Source of the DNA: Lachnospiraceae bacterium
GTDB taxonomy: Bacteria > Bacillota > Clostridia > Lachnospirales > Lachnospiraceae
Reading direction: 5' to 3'
Assembly (NCBI GenBank): GCA_030524705.1
Contig: JAUNGD010000004.1
Span: 47,961-111,960 of the forward strand
Length of the DNA stretch: 64,000 nt
How positions within the stretch are numbered: position 1 is the stretch's first letter; every line of letters starts with the position of its first letter. Below the pieces are notes generated by a model, which worked only from the letters and a program-made list of their open reading frames with translations, was not told the DNA's origin and ran no database searches. This document shows, one piece after another, positions 9,781 to 18,160 of this stretch. The translations under genes were made by a program, and so were the position numbers.

Positions 9781-9814
9781 AAACCCCGCAGATACACATC
9801 TGCGGGGTTTATTA
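9781..9814 (+). terminator. Terminator of the glucuronate operon
   Basis: A perfect 13 bp inverted repeat, AAACCCCGCAGAT with ATCTGCGGGGTTT, separated by a four-base loop and followed by an AT-rich stretch. It closes the operon ending with kdgK. Confidence 0.9.
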
Positions 9815-10110
9815 AAGGAAAGATAAGTATCCCGCAGGAGAATATTGTCTGAAAAGAAGATAATAATTTTATCCCGCTGGAAGGGTAAATACAGCCTCCA
9901 ATTTGGAACATCGTCAGAGAGTGATTTTAAATAATGCCGGATTAAGTGATGGGAATGGTGGATGTATGAGCAGGGGACGCGTGTGGAGGAAAAAGGGATA
10001 CGGCGATATAGGTATCATGGGTATGGAAAGGTTTGAACAGTCCAGGAGATGACTGAAAAAAATCATGAAATGGGTTAAAGAAAAGTGCTATACTGTATAT
10101 ATCAATCTGA
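9815..10110. other. Gene-poor spacer
   Basis: The stretch between the kdgK terminator and the decayed frame at 10111 has no open frame with a plausible start and ribosome site. I see no tRNA-like fold, no long inverted repeat and no terminator within it. Together with the following remnant it makes a 683 bp gap (9736-10418) between genes. Confidence 0.5.
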
Positions 10111-10350
10111 AGATGGCCGCTATACAGGAACCTTCAAAGATTCAGTAAAACAGGAATTTTGGTTGACACAAATGTGTTTTTAGAACCGACGGATACGAAA
10201 GGAATAATCGATAGATCAATTAATGAAAATATTTGAGCAGGAAAGGAGACTGGTGTGATGTATGATTTGGCATTGATTACGAAATGCAATCGTTTGGAAG
10301 CGAAACAATATAGCGGTGCTTTGGCCGGAATAAAAGGTGCTTCGGGATAA
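10111..10350 (+). pseudogene. Decayed reading frame, unidentified
   Basis: One frame reads in a protein-like way from about 10111 to 10350 but is broken by a TGA at 10234-10236. The first part contains GILVDTNVFLEPTDTKG. The second part contains ETGVMYDLALITKCNRLEAK, and an ATG at 10258 with AAAGGAG upstream could still make a 30-residue peptide. No start is visible for the first part. I do not recognise the parent gene; the VDTNVFL string recalls the first strand of PIN domains, but this is too short to rely on. It lies in an otherwise empty spacer. Confidence 0.3.
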
Positions 10351-10418
10351 CCTGTGTTTAGAGCGGAATGAATAGGAAGAATATTAATAAAAATATAAAA
10401 ATAGTTGAGGACAAACAA

Positions 10419-10928
10419 ATGACAAAGATTCGTGTAATTAAAAAAAATGATGATTATTCCACGGAGTATGAAATAGGTGATATTTTAGAGGTACAGGGTA
10501 CCTGGTATGGCGGCGTGCATGTGGCAGGCAGGACGGGAGTTCCGGTATCGCTGGACAAGGAGGAGTACGTTGAACTGGAAGGTGAATCGGTGACGGAGGC
10601 GGACAGGAAGCTGACAGCGATGGGAGAAGAGCCAGCGGCAGAGCTGGATAAAGGATACGAACGGGATATTCAGATAGGGGATATTGTACAGCACTTCAAG
10701 CGGGAGTGGGTAGCGGCAGATACTTCGGAGTATCTGTATAAGGTGCTGGCGTTTGCACAGCATACGGAAAACGGGGAAAAGCTTGTGATTTATCAGGCTT
10801 TGTACGCACCATATAAAACGTGTGCCAGACCCTTTGGCATGTTTATGAGTGAAGTGGATCGAAAAAAATATCCGGATATAAAACAGAAGTATCGTTTTGA
10901 GAAAGTGGAGAAGAAGATGTGGGTATAA
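10419..10928 (+). CDS. DUF1653-domain protein
   Basis: A 169-residue cytoplasmic protein. Residues of about 82-150 match the DUF1653 pattern: GDIVQHFKRE, then YLYKVLAFAQHTENGEKLVIYQ and YAPYKTCARPFGMFMSEVD (quoted in parts). The N-terminal 50 residues (IRVIKKNDDYSTEYEIGDIL onward) look like a small beta-rich domain. The function is unknown. ATG 10419 follows TTGAGG at 10405-10410 with eight-base spacing; an in-frame ATG at 10368 lacks a site. It appears monocistronic, with a terminator 50 bp downstream. Confidence 0.82.
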   Translation: MTKIRVIKKNDDYSTEYEIGDILEVQGTWYGGVHVAGRTGVPVSLDKEEYVELEGESVTEADRKLTAMGEEPAAELDKGYERDIQIGDIVQHFKREWVAADTSEYLYKVLAFAQHTENGEKLVIYQALYAPYKTCARPFGMFMSEVDRKKYPDIKQKYRFEKVEKKMWV

Positions 10929-10979
10929 GAACGGGCGGAAAACAGAGAGATCCGTGTGACTGTCTGATATAGAAAAATT

Positions 10980-11020
10980 AATCAGCGAAATTCCATAAAG
11001 AGAATTTTGCTGATTTTTTT
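10980..11020 (+). terminator. Terminator after the DUF1653 gene
   Basis: A 14 bp stem, AATCAGCGAAATTC (10980-10993) with GAATTTTGCTGATT (11002-11015), containing one G-U pair and followed by a T run. Confidence 0.88.
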
Positions 11021-11132
11021 GTGCAGTGAAATAGGATAAATGTACAATATAAATAGAAAAACGGCCGGGCAGAAGGAAAAATAACATAATAAAACACAAT
11101 AAAATAGTTGAAAGAAAACGTAAAATTGTTCA

Positions 11133-11161
11133 TTTCGGGAAATAATGCAAAAATGTATAAT
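11133..11161 (+). promoter_or_regulatory. Probable promoter of the sugar ABC operon
   Basis: A perfect -10 TATAAT at 11156-11161 lies 35 bp before the binding-protein ATG. The -35 at 17 bp spacing is poor (TTTCGG, 11133-11138), which would fit a promoter needing an activator such as the YesN-like regulator downstream. That link is inference. Confidence 0.45.
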
Positions 11162-11196
11162 GAAGCTATCATAAAACAAATAAAGGAGGACGAGAA

Positions 11197-12153
11197 ATGA
11201 AAAAAAGGATGAGTATGGTTATGGCACTTTTGGCAGCGGCAAGTATGCTGGCGGCAGTTCCGGTATCAGCGGCTGAGGCTGATCTGAAGGTTGGCTTTTC
11301 TGAGCTTGATATTGACGGAGCATGGCGTATCTGTCAGACGGATTCCATGCAGGAGCAGGCAGATGAACGCGGCTATGATTATGTCATGACAAATGCAGAA
11401 TACGATACGGAGAAACAGGTAGCGGACGTGGAAGACCTGATTGCTCAGGGCTGTAATTTCCTGTTTATCGCACCCATCGATATGGATGCAGTCGTACCGG
11501 CGCTTGATGCAGCAAAGGAAAAAGAGATTCCGGTTATTCTTCTTGACAGGGAAGCGACCGGTACCTGGGGCGAAGACTGGCTGACTACGATCATTGCGGA
11601 TTATGTGCTCCAGGGAGAGATGTGCGGACAGTGGATTGTTGACAATAACGATATGGAGCAGGATGTAAAGATCGTGGAGATCACCGGCGTAGAGGGCGGA
11701 TCCGATGTACGTGACCGGGCACAGGGCCTGAGAAATGCGGTGGAAGATTATGACAATGTGGAAATCGTTGCTTCACAGTCCGGCGAGTGGTCAAGAACGA
11801 CAGCACAGGAAGTAATGGAAAACATCATTCAGTCAACGGGCGGAGATTTTGACGTCGTATATTGCCACAATGATGAGATGGCCCTTGGCGTAGTTCTGGC
11901 ATTGAAGGCAGCAGGGATCACCCCGGGCGAGGATGTTCAGATCGTAGCAATTGACGGACAGGCAGAAGCCATTGAAGGGATCATCGCAGGGGAAATCAAC
12001 TGTATCGCAACCTGCAGCCCGAGATTCGGCCCGGCAGCGTTTGATGCAATGGAAAGCTATCTGGCCGGAGAAGAGCTTCCGGAAAAGATCATTAACACAG
12101 AGACTTTGATCACTGCAGAAAATGCAGAAGAGCAGTTGGAGTTCGGATTCTGA
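11197..12153 (+). CDS. Sugar ABC transporter substrate-binding protein (RbsB/RhaS type)
   Basis: A 318-residue periplasmic-binding-protein type 1 domain. A signal peptide (residues 1-26: basic start, then hydrophobic core ending PVSAAEA) precedes the mature protein. The sequence shows alternating alpha/beta segments of the ribose/rhamnose family, such as LFIAPIDMDAVVPALDAAKE, VYCHNDEMALG and VAIDGQAEAIEGI. No lipobox cysteine is present, which is odd for a monoderm that must hold its binding protein at the membrane. AAGGAGGACGAGAA gives an excellent ribosome site. It is separated from the ATPase gene by a stem-loop. Rhamnose is the likely ligand because of the kinase and aldolase downstream. 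Confidence 0.9.
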   Translation: MKKRMSMVMALLAAASMLAAVPVSAAEADLKVGFSELDIDGAWRICQTDSMQEQADERGYDYVMTNAEYDTEKQVADVEDLIAQGCNFLFIAPIDMDAVVPALDAAKEKEIPVILLDREATGTWGEDWLTTIIADYVLQGEMCGQWIVDNNDMEQDVKIVEITGVEGGSDVRDRAQGLRNAVEDYDNVEIVASQSGEWSRTTAQEVMENIIQSTGGDFDVVYCHNDEMALGVVLALKAAGITPGEDVQIVAIDGQAEAIEGIIAGEINCIATCSPRFGPAAFDAMESYLAGEELPEKIINTETLITAENAEEQLEFGF

Positions 12154-12190
12154 TTTACGTGTAAGAAAAGTTTAAACTCACAAAGAAAGC

Positions 12191-12223
12191 GGGGGTGCCG
12201 CCGTCTGCGGCAGCCCCTTTTTT
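12191..12223 (+). terminator. Intra-operon stem-loop between binding protein and ATPase genes
   Basis: GGGGGTGCCGC (12191-12201) pairs with GCGGCAGCCCC (12207-12217) with one mismatch over a five-base loop, followed by TTTTTT. It has the form of an intrinsic terminator. Placed after the first gene of the importer operon, it likely lets binding protein be made in excess over the membrane components. Confidence 0.82.
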
Positions 12224-12261
12224 CAAAAATGATCTGATTATGAAAACGAATGGGTGGTGCT

Positions 12262-13764
12262 ATGGAATATATTCTTGAAATGAAAGACATTCAAAAATCC
12301 TTTCCGGGTGTTCGTGCCCTGAAAGGGATCACATTTCAATTAAAGCCGGGCGAAATTCATTCTCTGATGGGGGAGAATGGAGCGGGGAAATCGACATTGA
12401 TCAAAATACTGACCGGCGTATACAAAAAGGACGGCGGAACCATTCTGTTTGACGGCCGGGAAGTTGAAATTAACAGTACGATAGAGGCACAGAATCTCGG
12501 AATCAGTACGGTATATCAGGAATTGAATATGATTCCCTACCTGAGTGTCGGAGAAAATATTTTTTTGGGGAGATATCCAAAAAAGGGGAAAGCAATCGAC
12601 TGGAAAAAGCTTTATGAGGACGCCGGAAAACTGCTCCGGGATATGGGACTGAACATAAAGGCGGAGGCGACGCTGAACAGCTACGGGACAGCCGCGCAGC
12701 AGATGGTTTCCATCGCGCGTGCCATCAGTCTGAACTGTAAAGTGATCGTCCTTGATGAACCTACCTCTTCGCTTGATACGGACGAGGTAAAAATGCTGTT
12801 TTCAATCGTGAGAGATCTGAAGAAGAAAAATATTGCCGTTATCTTTATTTCTCACCGTCTGGATGAGGTGTATGAGATAAGTGACCGGATTACAATTTTA
12901 AAGGATGGAGAATACGAGGGGACGTATGGAGCTTCTGAACTGAGTCAGAATGAGCTGATCACGAAAATGGTTGGCCGTGAGATTGAACAGAAGCAGAAAA
13001 TAGAGAGAAGCCATAAGAACAGCGGTTCGGAGATGGTGATAGAGCTGGATAAGATCGTCTCAAAACCGAAACTGAAAAATATTTCCATCAATATCAAAAG
13101 AGGTGAGATCGTTGGACTGGCAGGGCTGCTGGGAGCAGGGCGTACGGAAACAGCCCAGGTGATTTTCGGATATACGACGCCGGATGCAGGAACGATCAAA
13201 GTAAAGGGGGAAAAGGTCACGCTGAAAACGCCCAGAGACGGGTTGAGCCACAAAATGGCCTTTTGTACGGAAAACCGTCGGGAAGAAGGAATCATACCGA
13301 ACATGAGTGTTTACGATAATATAGTTCTTTCCAGCCTGAAAACGATCAGCCATCACGGATTTCTGAATCGGGCGGAAGGAGACAGGATCGTAAAAGAATA
13401 TATAGAGAGATTTCATATTAAAACGCCAGGACCGAAACAGAAGATCAAAAATCTGTCCGGCGGAAACCAGCAGAAAGTAATTCTTGCCCGATGGCTGGCG
13501 ACAAATCCGGATTTCATCATTTTTGATGAACCCACAAGAGGCATTGATGTGGGTGCAAAACGGGATGTGGAAAATCTAGTGGCGGAAATTGCAGATATGG
13601 GTCTTGGCGTGCTTCTGATTTCCTCGGAAATGTCAGAGCTTGCACGGAACTGTGACCGGGTTTATGTCCTGCGGGACGGCGTTGTAGTGGGAGAGGTTTC
13701 CGGCGAAGAAATACGCCAGGAAAATATTACAAAAATCATTGCGGAGGGCAGGCATGGAGGATGA
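12262..13764 (+). CDS. Sugar ABC transporter ATPase, two ABC domains (RbsA/MglA type)
   Basis: A 500-residue protein with two fused ATPase domains. The first, residues 1-240, has Walker A GENGAGKST, Walker B VIVLDEPTSSLD and switch His. The second, about 255-500, has a degenerate Walker A (GLLGAGRTE), signature LSGGNQQKV and Walker B FIIFDEPTRGIDVGAK, as is normal in this family. The first domain's signature motif is also weak. It energises uptake through the two permeases downstream. ATG 12262 gives the usual family start (MEYILEMKDIQKSF); ATG 12250 would add four residues. Spacing to the binding protein gene is about 108 bp, containing a terminator-like hairpin. Confidence 0.94.
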   Translation: MEYILEMKDIQKSFPGVRALKGITFQLKPGEIHSLMGENGAGKSTLIKILTGVYKKDGGTILFDGREVEINSTIEAQNLGISTVYQELNMIPYLSVGENIFLGRYPKKGKAIDWKKLYEDAGKLLRDMGLNIKAEATLNSYGTAAQQMVSIARAISLNCKVIVLDEPTSSLDTDEVKMLFSIVRDLKKKNIAVIFISHRLDEVYEISDRITILKDGEYEGTYGASELSQNELITKMVGREIEQKQKIERSHKNSGSEMVIELDKIVSKPKLKNISINIKRGEIVGLAGLLGAGRTETAQVIFGYTTPDAGTIKVKGEKVTLKTPRDGLSHKMAFCTENRREEGIIPNMSVYDNIVLSSLKTISHHGFLNRAEGDRIVKEYIERFHIKTPGPKQKIKNLSGGNQQKVILARWLATNPDFIIFDEPTRGIDVGAKRDVENLVAEIADMGLGVLLISSEMSELARNCDRVYVLRDGVVVGEVSGEEIRQENITKIIAEGRHGG

Positions 13765-13816
13765 TCGGGCCGCTGCAGCAGAAAAATCTGTTTCATTTTA
13801 CTGTATGGAGGTACAT

Positions 13817-14773
13817 ATGCGACAACTGGGATTAAAGAAAGAGAACGGGATAGGGGAACTGCTGAAAACGTACGGTGTGTTCCTGGCTTTTATCATCCTG
13901 TTCGTGGGTAATTCAATTTTTACAAAAAACTTCCTGAGCATGAATACTGTGCAGAATATTCTTTCGCAATGTACGACGACGGTTCTTCTGGGAATCGGAA
14001 TGACTGTCGTTATTGCAACCGGAGGCATCAATATTTCTGTTGGCTCTGTAATGGCTATGTCATCAATGATTGCTGCGAAATTCATTGCAGAGGGACATCT
14101 GGTACAGGGAATGCTGCTTGGACTTCTGGCGGCTCTCTTCTGCGGCCTTTTGACCGGATATGTGGTAATTAAGTTTAATATTCAGCCGATGATCGCTTCT
14201 CTGGCGATGATGTTTGTCTTAAGGGGTATCGCGAAGCTTTTAAATGACGGTAAAAATATGAACCCAAGGAATAAAGCGCTGAATAATTTTCTGTATGAAA
14301 CCTTTGCAGGGATTCCTGTACGGACGATTATATGGCTGATCTGTGTCATTATTGTTGCAGTATTGATCTATAAGACCCGGTTCGGAATCTGCATTGAAAG
14401 CTATGGAGATAACAACAGAGCAACGAAAATAGCAGGAATCAATACGGTCGCGGTGATTACGGCCTGTTACGTCATCTGCAATATACTGGCCTGCGTCGCC
14501 GGATTCGTGGAGATGGGATATTCTTCCATTGTAGACCCGGGCAATATGGGCTCGTCCAAAGAGATGGATGCGATTGCAGCTACCGTGCTGGGAGGAACGT
14601 CGATTGACGGAGGGAAACCCCATGTGTGGGGAACTGTGGTCGGAGCAATGGTGCTTCAGATGATTACCATTATGGTCAATATGAATAATGTTCCGGCGTC
14701 TTATGCGAAGATCATCAAAGCCGTGATTATTGTTCTGGCGGTATATCTGCAGGGAAACAGGAAAGACGATTAG
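13817..14773 (+). CDS. Sugar ABC transporter permease 1 (RbsC type)
   Basis: A 318-residue integral membrane protein of the BPD_transp_2 family with about eight to ten hydrophobic segments. Family hallmarks are the GIGMTVVIATGGINISVGS segment and the later AATVLGGTSIDGGKPHVWGT coupling region. ATG 13817 follows GGAGGT at 13807-13812; the frame stays open to 13739, overlapping the ATPase gene, but those residues do not look like the family. It should pair with the second permease to form a heterodimeric channel. Confidence 0.92.
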   Translation: MRQLGLKKENGIGELLKTYGVFLAFIILFVGNSIFTKNFLSMNTVQNILSQCTTTVLLGIGMTVVIATGGINISVGSVMAMSSMIAAKFIAEGHLVQGMLLGLLAALFCGLLTGYVVIKFNIQPMIASLAMMFVLRGIAKLLNDGKNMNPRNKALNNFLYETFAGIPVRTIIWLICVIIVAVLIYKTRFGICIESYGDNNRATKIAGINTVAVITACYVICNILACVAGFVEMGYSSIVDPGNMGSSKEMDAIAATVLGGTSIDGGKPHVWGTVVGAMVLQMITIMVNMNNVPASYAKIIKAVIIVLAVYLQGNRKDD

Positions 14774-14789
14774 GAATGGAGGCTGAATA

Positions 14790-15779
14790 ATGAAGAAGAC
14801 GAATACGATAAAAAAGGCAGCTCATTTTTTAGGAGAAAATGCTTTCATCATAGGGCTGATTTTTATGATGCTGGTCGGAACCCTGATCAATCCCAACTTC
14901 CTGACTCTGAGTAATATTTCTAATATCCTGCGGCAGATGAGCACGATTTCTGTCGTTACTCTCGGCATGGCTGTTGTAATCATCAGCGGTTCGATTGATC
15001 TGAGTGTGGGTTCTCTTTTTTGCCTGACGGCTTTCATAGCCAGCTATTTAAGCCAGTATGGTACGTTTCTGGCGGTGGCAGGAACACTTCTGGCCGGAAT
15101 CCTGATCGGAGGAGTCAACGGTTTTCTTGTGACAAAGATGAAAGTGCATCCCTGGATCGCGACGCTGTCCATGATGCTGGGACTTCGGGGGCTGGTCCTG
15201 ATCCTGACCGGTGAAAATACGTACAAGCCCGGGCGGGAGAATCTGGCATTTGAGAGGATTGCCCGGGGCGGGATCGGATCATTTTTGAATTATCCGCTGA
15301 TCATTATGGTGGTGCTGGCGGTAATATTTGCACTTATGATGAAGTATACACGGATTGGCCGGGATTTTTATGTATGCGGGGGCAATCGGGAAGCCGCCCG
15401 GATGATGGGAATCAATGTGGAGCGTGCCATAAATGTCTCTTTTATCCTGTGCGGTTTTACCTGCGCAGTTTCCGGTATTATCCTGGCCGCCCGGCTGGGC
15501 TCTGTTTCGCCTCTGGCGGGAGACGGAAATGAAATGTATGCGATCGCTTCCTGCGTGGTGGGCGGTGTGTATCTGACCGGAGGAAGAGGAAAAATACACG
15601 GTGCTTTTATTGGCTCTATGATCATTGGCCTGCTGACAAACATTTTCAATATGCAGTCATTGCTGAGCACTTTCTGGGAAAGTGTAATCACCGGATCTCT
15701 GGTATTGATTGTCGTTCTGCTGCAGCAGGTGTCTGCCGTGAGGGCGGAGCATAACAGAAAGATAAATGAGAATGTATAA
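14790..15779 (+). CDS. Sugar ABC transporter permease 2 (RbsC type)
   Basis: A 329-residue paralogue of the preceding permease, with the same VTLGMAVVIISGSIDLSVGS segment near residue 55 and ASCVVGGVYLTGGRGKIHGA near residue 255. It has about eight to ten membrane spans and a basic C-terminal tail. It lies 16 bp after permease 1 and 15 bp before the aldolase, so all are co-transcribed. A two-permease arrangement is typical of rhamnose (RhaP/RhaQ) and AI-2 importers rather than the single-permease ribose system. Confidence 0.92.
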   Translation: MKKTNTIKKAAHFLGENAFIIGLIFMMLVGTLINPNFLTLSNISNILRQMSTISVVTLGMAVVIISGSIDLSVGSLFCLTAFIASYLSQYGTFLAVAGTLLAGILIGGVNGFLVTKMKVHPWIATLSMMLGLRGLVLILTGENTYKPGRENLAFERIARGGIGSFLNYPLIIMVVLAVIFALMMKYTRIGRDFYVCGGNREAARMMGINVERAINVSFILCGFTCAVSGIILAARLGSVSPLAGDGNEMYAIASCVVGGVYLTGGRGKIHGAFIGSMIIGLLTNIFNMQSLLSTFWESVITGSLVLIVVLLQQVSAVRAEHNRKINENV

Positions 15780-15794
15780 AGGAAAGGAGAAGTT

Positions 15795-16592
15795 ATGAGA
15801 ACATTTATTTCAGAAAAAGAAGCAAAAGAGATGATCTGTTCTATCGGAGCAAAAATGTACCAGAGGCAGTTTGTATCAGCAAATGATGGAAATATGACGA
15901 TCCGTATAGGGGAGCGCGAGGTGATTGCCACTCCCACCGGCGTTTCAAAGGGGGACCTGACGCCGGATAAGCTGCTGAAGGTTGATTTTGACGGAAATAT
16001 ATTGGAGGGGACCTGGAAGCCTACCTCAGAGCTGCCGATGCATTTGAGAATTTATAAGGAAAATGATTCTGTGATGTCTACAGCCCATGCTCATCCCTGT
16101 TATCTGAATGTATTTGCAAATATGGGGATGGAACTGGACCTTTCCCTCACACCGGCAACGGCGGCTATTTCGGGGAGGATCCCCGTGGCTCCTTACCGGA
16201 ATCCCGGTTCCCGGGAGCTGGCGGATTCTGTAGCTCCTTATGTGAAGGATTATAAGGTGGTGCTGCTGGCAAACCATGGCCCGATCGCCTGGGGGACGAC
16301 GCCGATTGAGGCGTGGTATACGCTGGAGGATGCGGAGGCATATGCAAAAATGGCATTGCTCCACAAATTTGTTGTGGGAACGTACCGGCCGATCACGAAG
16401 GAACAGATACGAATTTTAGCGGAAACCCATGATATGGTCATCAATCCGAAACGTCTTGTAAACGCTCCGGAAACGACCACCAACGGCGAACCGGCCATTT
16501 CTCTGGATGGATATGACGCATCGGCCCTGCGGCTGTCAGACGAGACAATTGAAAAACTGGCAGAGAAGCTTGCTGAAAAGATGAAAGGATAA
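15795..16592 (+). CDS. Class II aldolase, probable rhamnulose-1-phosphate aldolase
   Basis: A 265-residue zinc-dependent class II aldolase/adducin-family enzyme. The zinc ligands are visible as His98 and His100 (TAHAHP) and His161 (LANHGPIAWG), with Glu79 (TSELPMH) as the probable catalytic residue. The family cleaves L-rhamnulose- or L-fuculose-1-phosphate to dihydroxyacetone phosphate and L-lactaldehyde. The rhamnulokinase 9 bp downstream points to rhamnulose-1-phosphate. AAAGGAG precedes the start. No isomerase or lactaldehyde-handling enzyme is encoded nearby. L-fuculose- or L-ribulose-phosphate specificity cannot be excluded from sequence alone. Confidence 0.88.
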   Translation: MRTFISEKEAKEMICSIGAKMYQRQFVSANDGNMTIRIGEREVIATPTGVSKGDLTPDKLLKVDFDGNILEGTWKPTSELPMHLRIYKENDSVMSTAHAHPCYLNVFANMGMELDLSLTPATAAISGRIPVAPYRNPGSRELADSVAPYVKDYKVVLLANHGPIAWGTTPIEAWYTLEDAEAYAKMALLHKFVVGTYRPITKEQIRILAETHDMVINPKRLVNAPETTTNGEPAISLDGYDASALRLSDETIEKLAEKLAEKMKG

Positions 16593-16601
16593 GGTGAGAT
16601 T

Positions 16602-18089
16602 ATGCGAAGACATCTGGCTGTTGATATAGGGTCTGAAAGCGGAAGAGTCTTTGTAGGATATATTCAGGATGGAAAAGTTTATACGGAGGAGATCCACCGC
16701 TTCCGGACCCAGTTTATGCAGCTCCGCGAAAAAAGTGTGAGGAATATTTACCGTTATCATGAGGAGATTTTGTATGCGCTGAAGCTTTACGCAGAAAAAT
16801 ATGGGGATACGCTGGAAAGCATTGGCGTGGACAGCTGGGGAAGTGATTTTGTCCTGATCGACCGGGAGGGAAATATCAGTAAGCTTCCGGCCTCCTACAG
16901 GGCCACTTCAGCGGCTATGGATGCGGCGGAAATCATTGAACAGAAAATGGGACTTGAGGAAGTTTACCGCCGTACCGGCAATCAGGCAATGCCCACGGAT
17001 ACGTTAAGCCAGCTCCTTCGTCTGATCCGGGATAAGGATCCCTCCATGGATGATCCACGGGGCATCCTGTTTATGGGAGACGCCTACCATTATATGCTTG
17101 GGGCGAAGGCATGCTGCGAGCATTCTCTGGCCAGCTATTCCAGGATATATAATAACAGGGAACAGCGCTGGGATGAGGAAATAATGGAGAAAATGGGAAT
17201 TCCGCTGACTCTTCGGACTCCGGTTGTTTACGCAGGGGACACCATCGGCATGGTGGACGGGCAGATCCTGGCGGAGGCGGGGATCCGCAGCAAAGTGAAA
17301 ATTGTTACGCCATGTACGCACGATACGTCGTGTGCGGCGCTGGCGGTGCCGGATATGGGAACGGACTGGCTGTTTATCAGCAGCGGGACCTGGTCTTTAC
17401 TCGGAACGGAGACGGAAGCTCCTGTGATCAATGAGATATCGTACGCTTATAATCTTTCCAATTCTACCATGCCGCTTAAGACGAATATGCTCAAAAAGAA
17501 TATCCAGGGAATGTGGATCATACAGCAGTGCAGACAGGCCTGGGGGAATTGCTGTTCCTATGCGGAGCTTGTACAGCAGGCGGAGCAGGTCGGGGATAAT
17601 GAATGTTATATCGACGTAGATATGGAAGAATTTTATGCGCCGGAGAATATGCCGAAAGCAATTTCCAATGCGGTAAAACGGGATTTTGGGATTGAGACAG
17701 ACTGGAAGGATATTTCCAGAATTTCCCGGATTTGTTTTGAAAGTCTGGCATTGAAATATCGCTATTATTCTGATAAGCTGTTAGCAGCGGCAGACAAAAA
17801 GGTATCAAAAATCTATATTTTGGGTGGGGGAAGCTATAATCAACTGATAAATCAGTTTACCGCAAACGCTACGGGATATCCCGTGTACACCGGTGTTTAT
17901 GAGGGGAGCAATGTCGCCAACGTTCTGCTTCAGGCATACGGCTGCGGTGAGATAAAAGACAAAAATGAAATGCGCCGGATTGTATGCAGTACATTTGAGA
18001 CGCAAAAATATACTCCTGAAGATAAGGAGAGATGGAACAGAAAGTATGAGATTTTTGAAAGTAAAGTCTCTCATAAAGCACAGTGGTAA
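16602..18089 (+). CDS. rhaB: Rhamnulokinase (FGGY family)
   Basis: A 495-residue FGGY carbohydrate kinase. It shows the RhaB-like opening DIGSESGRVFVG, GVDSWGSDFVLIDREG near residue 75, and the nucleotide-binding ISSGTWSLLGTE and ILGGGSYNQLINQ motifs. Rhamnulokinase phosphorylates L-rhamnulose at C1, feeding the aldolase upstream. The opening (AVDIGSESGR rather than a generic FGGY GTQS) favours RhaB over fuculokinase or xylulokinase. It ends the operon: a terminator-like hairpin lies directly after the stop. Confidence 0.92.
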   Translation: MRRHLAVDIGSESGRVFVGYIQDGKVYTEEIHRFRTQFMQLREKSVRNIYRYHEEILYALKLYAEKYGDTLESIGVDSWGSDFVLIDREGNISKLPASYRATSAAMDAAEIIEQKMGLEEVYRRTGNQAMPTDTLSQLLRLIRDKDPSMDDPRGILFMGDAYHYMLGAKACCEHSLASYSRIYNNREQRWDEEIMEKMGIPLTLRTPVVYAGDTIGMVDGQILAEAGIRSKVKIVTPCTHDTSCAALAVPDMGTDWLFISSGTWSLLGTETEAPVINEISYAYNLSNSTMPLKTNMLKKNIQGMWIIQQCRQAWGNCCSYAELVQQAEQVGDNECYIDVDMEEFYAPENMPKAISNAVKRDFGIETDWKDISRISRICFESLALKYRYYSDKLLAAADKKVSKIYILGGGSYNQLINQFTANATGYPVYTGVYEGSNVANVLLQAYGCGEIKDKNEMRRIVCSTFETQKYTPEDKERWNRKYEIFESKVSHKAQW

Positions 18090-18090
18090 A

Positions 18091-18135
18091 AAAATTCCCT
18101 GCCAGTTGTAATTTAAACTGACAGGAAATTTTTTT
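18091..18135 (+). terminator. Probable terminator after rhaB
   Basis: Imperfect inverted repeat: CTGCCAGTT near 18099-18107 with AACTGACAG near 18116-18124, extended by flanking AAATT pairs, then a seven-base T run. One C-A mismatch makes it weaker than others here, so some transcription may continue into the two-component genes. Confidence 0.65.
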
Positions 18136-18160
18136 GAAGGAAGAAAAGGAGTGATGGAGA

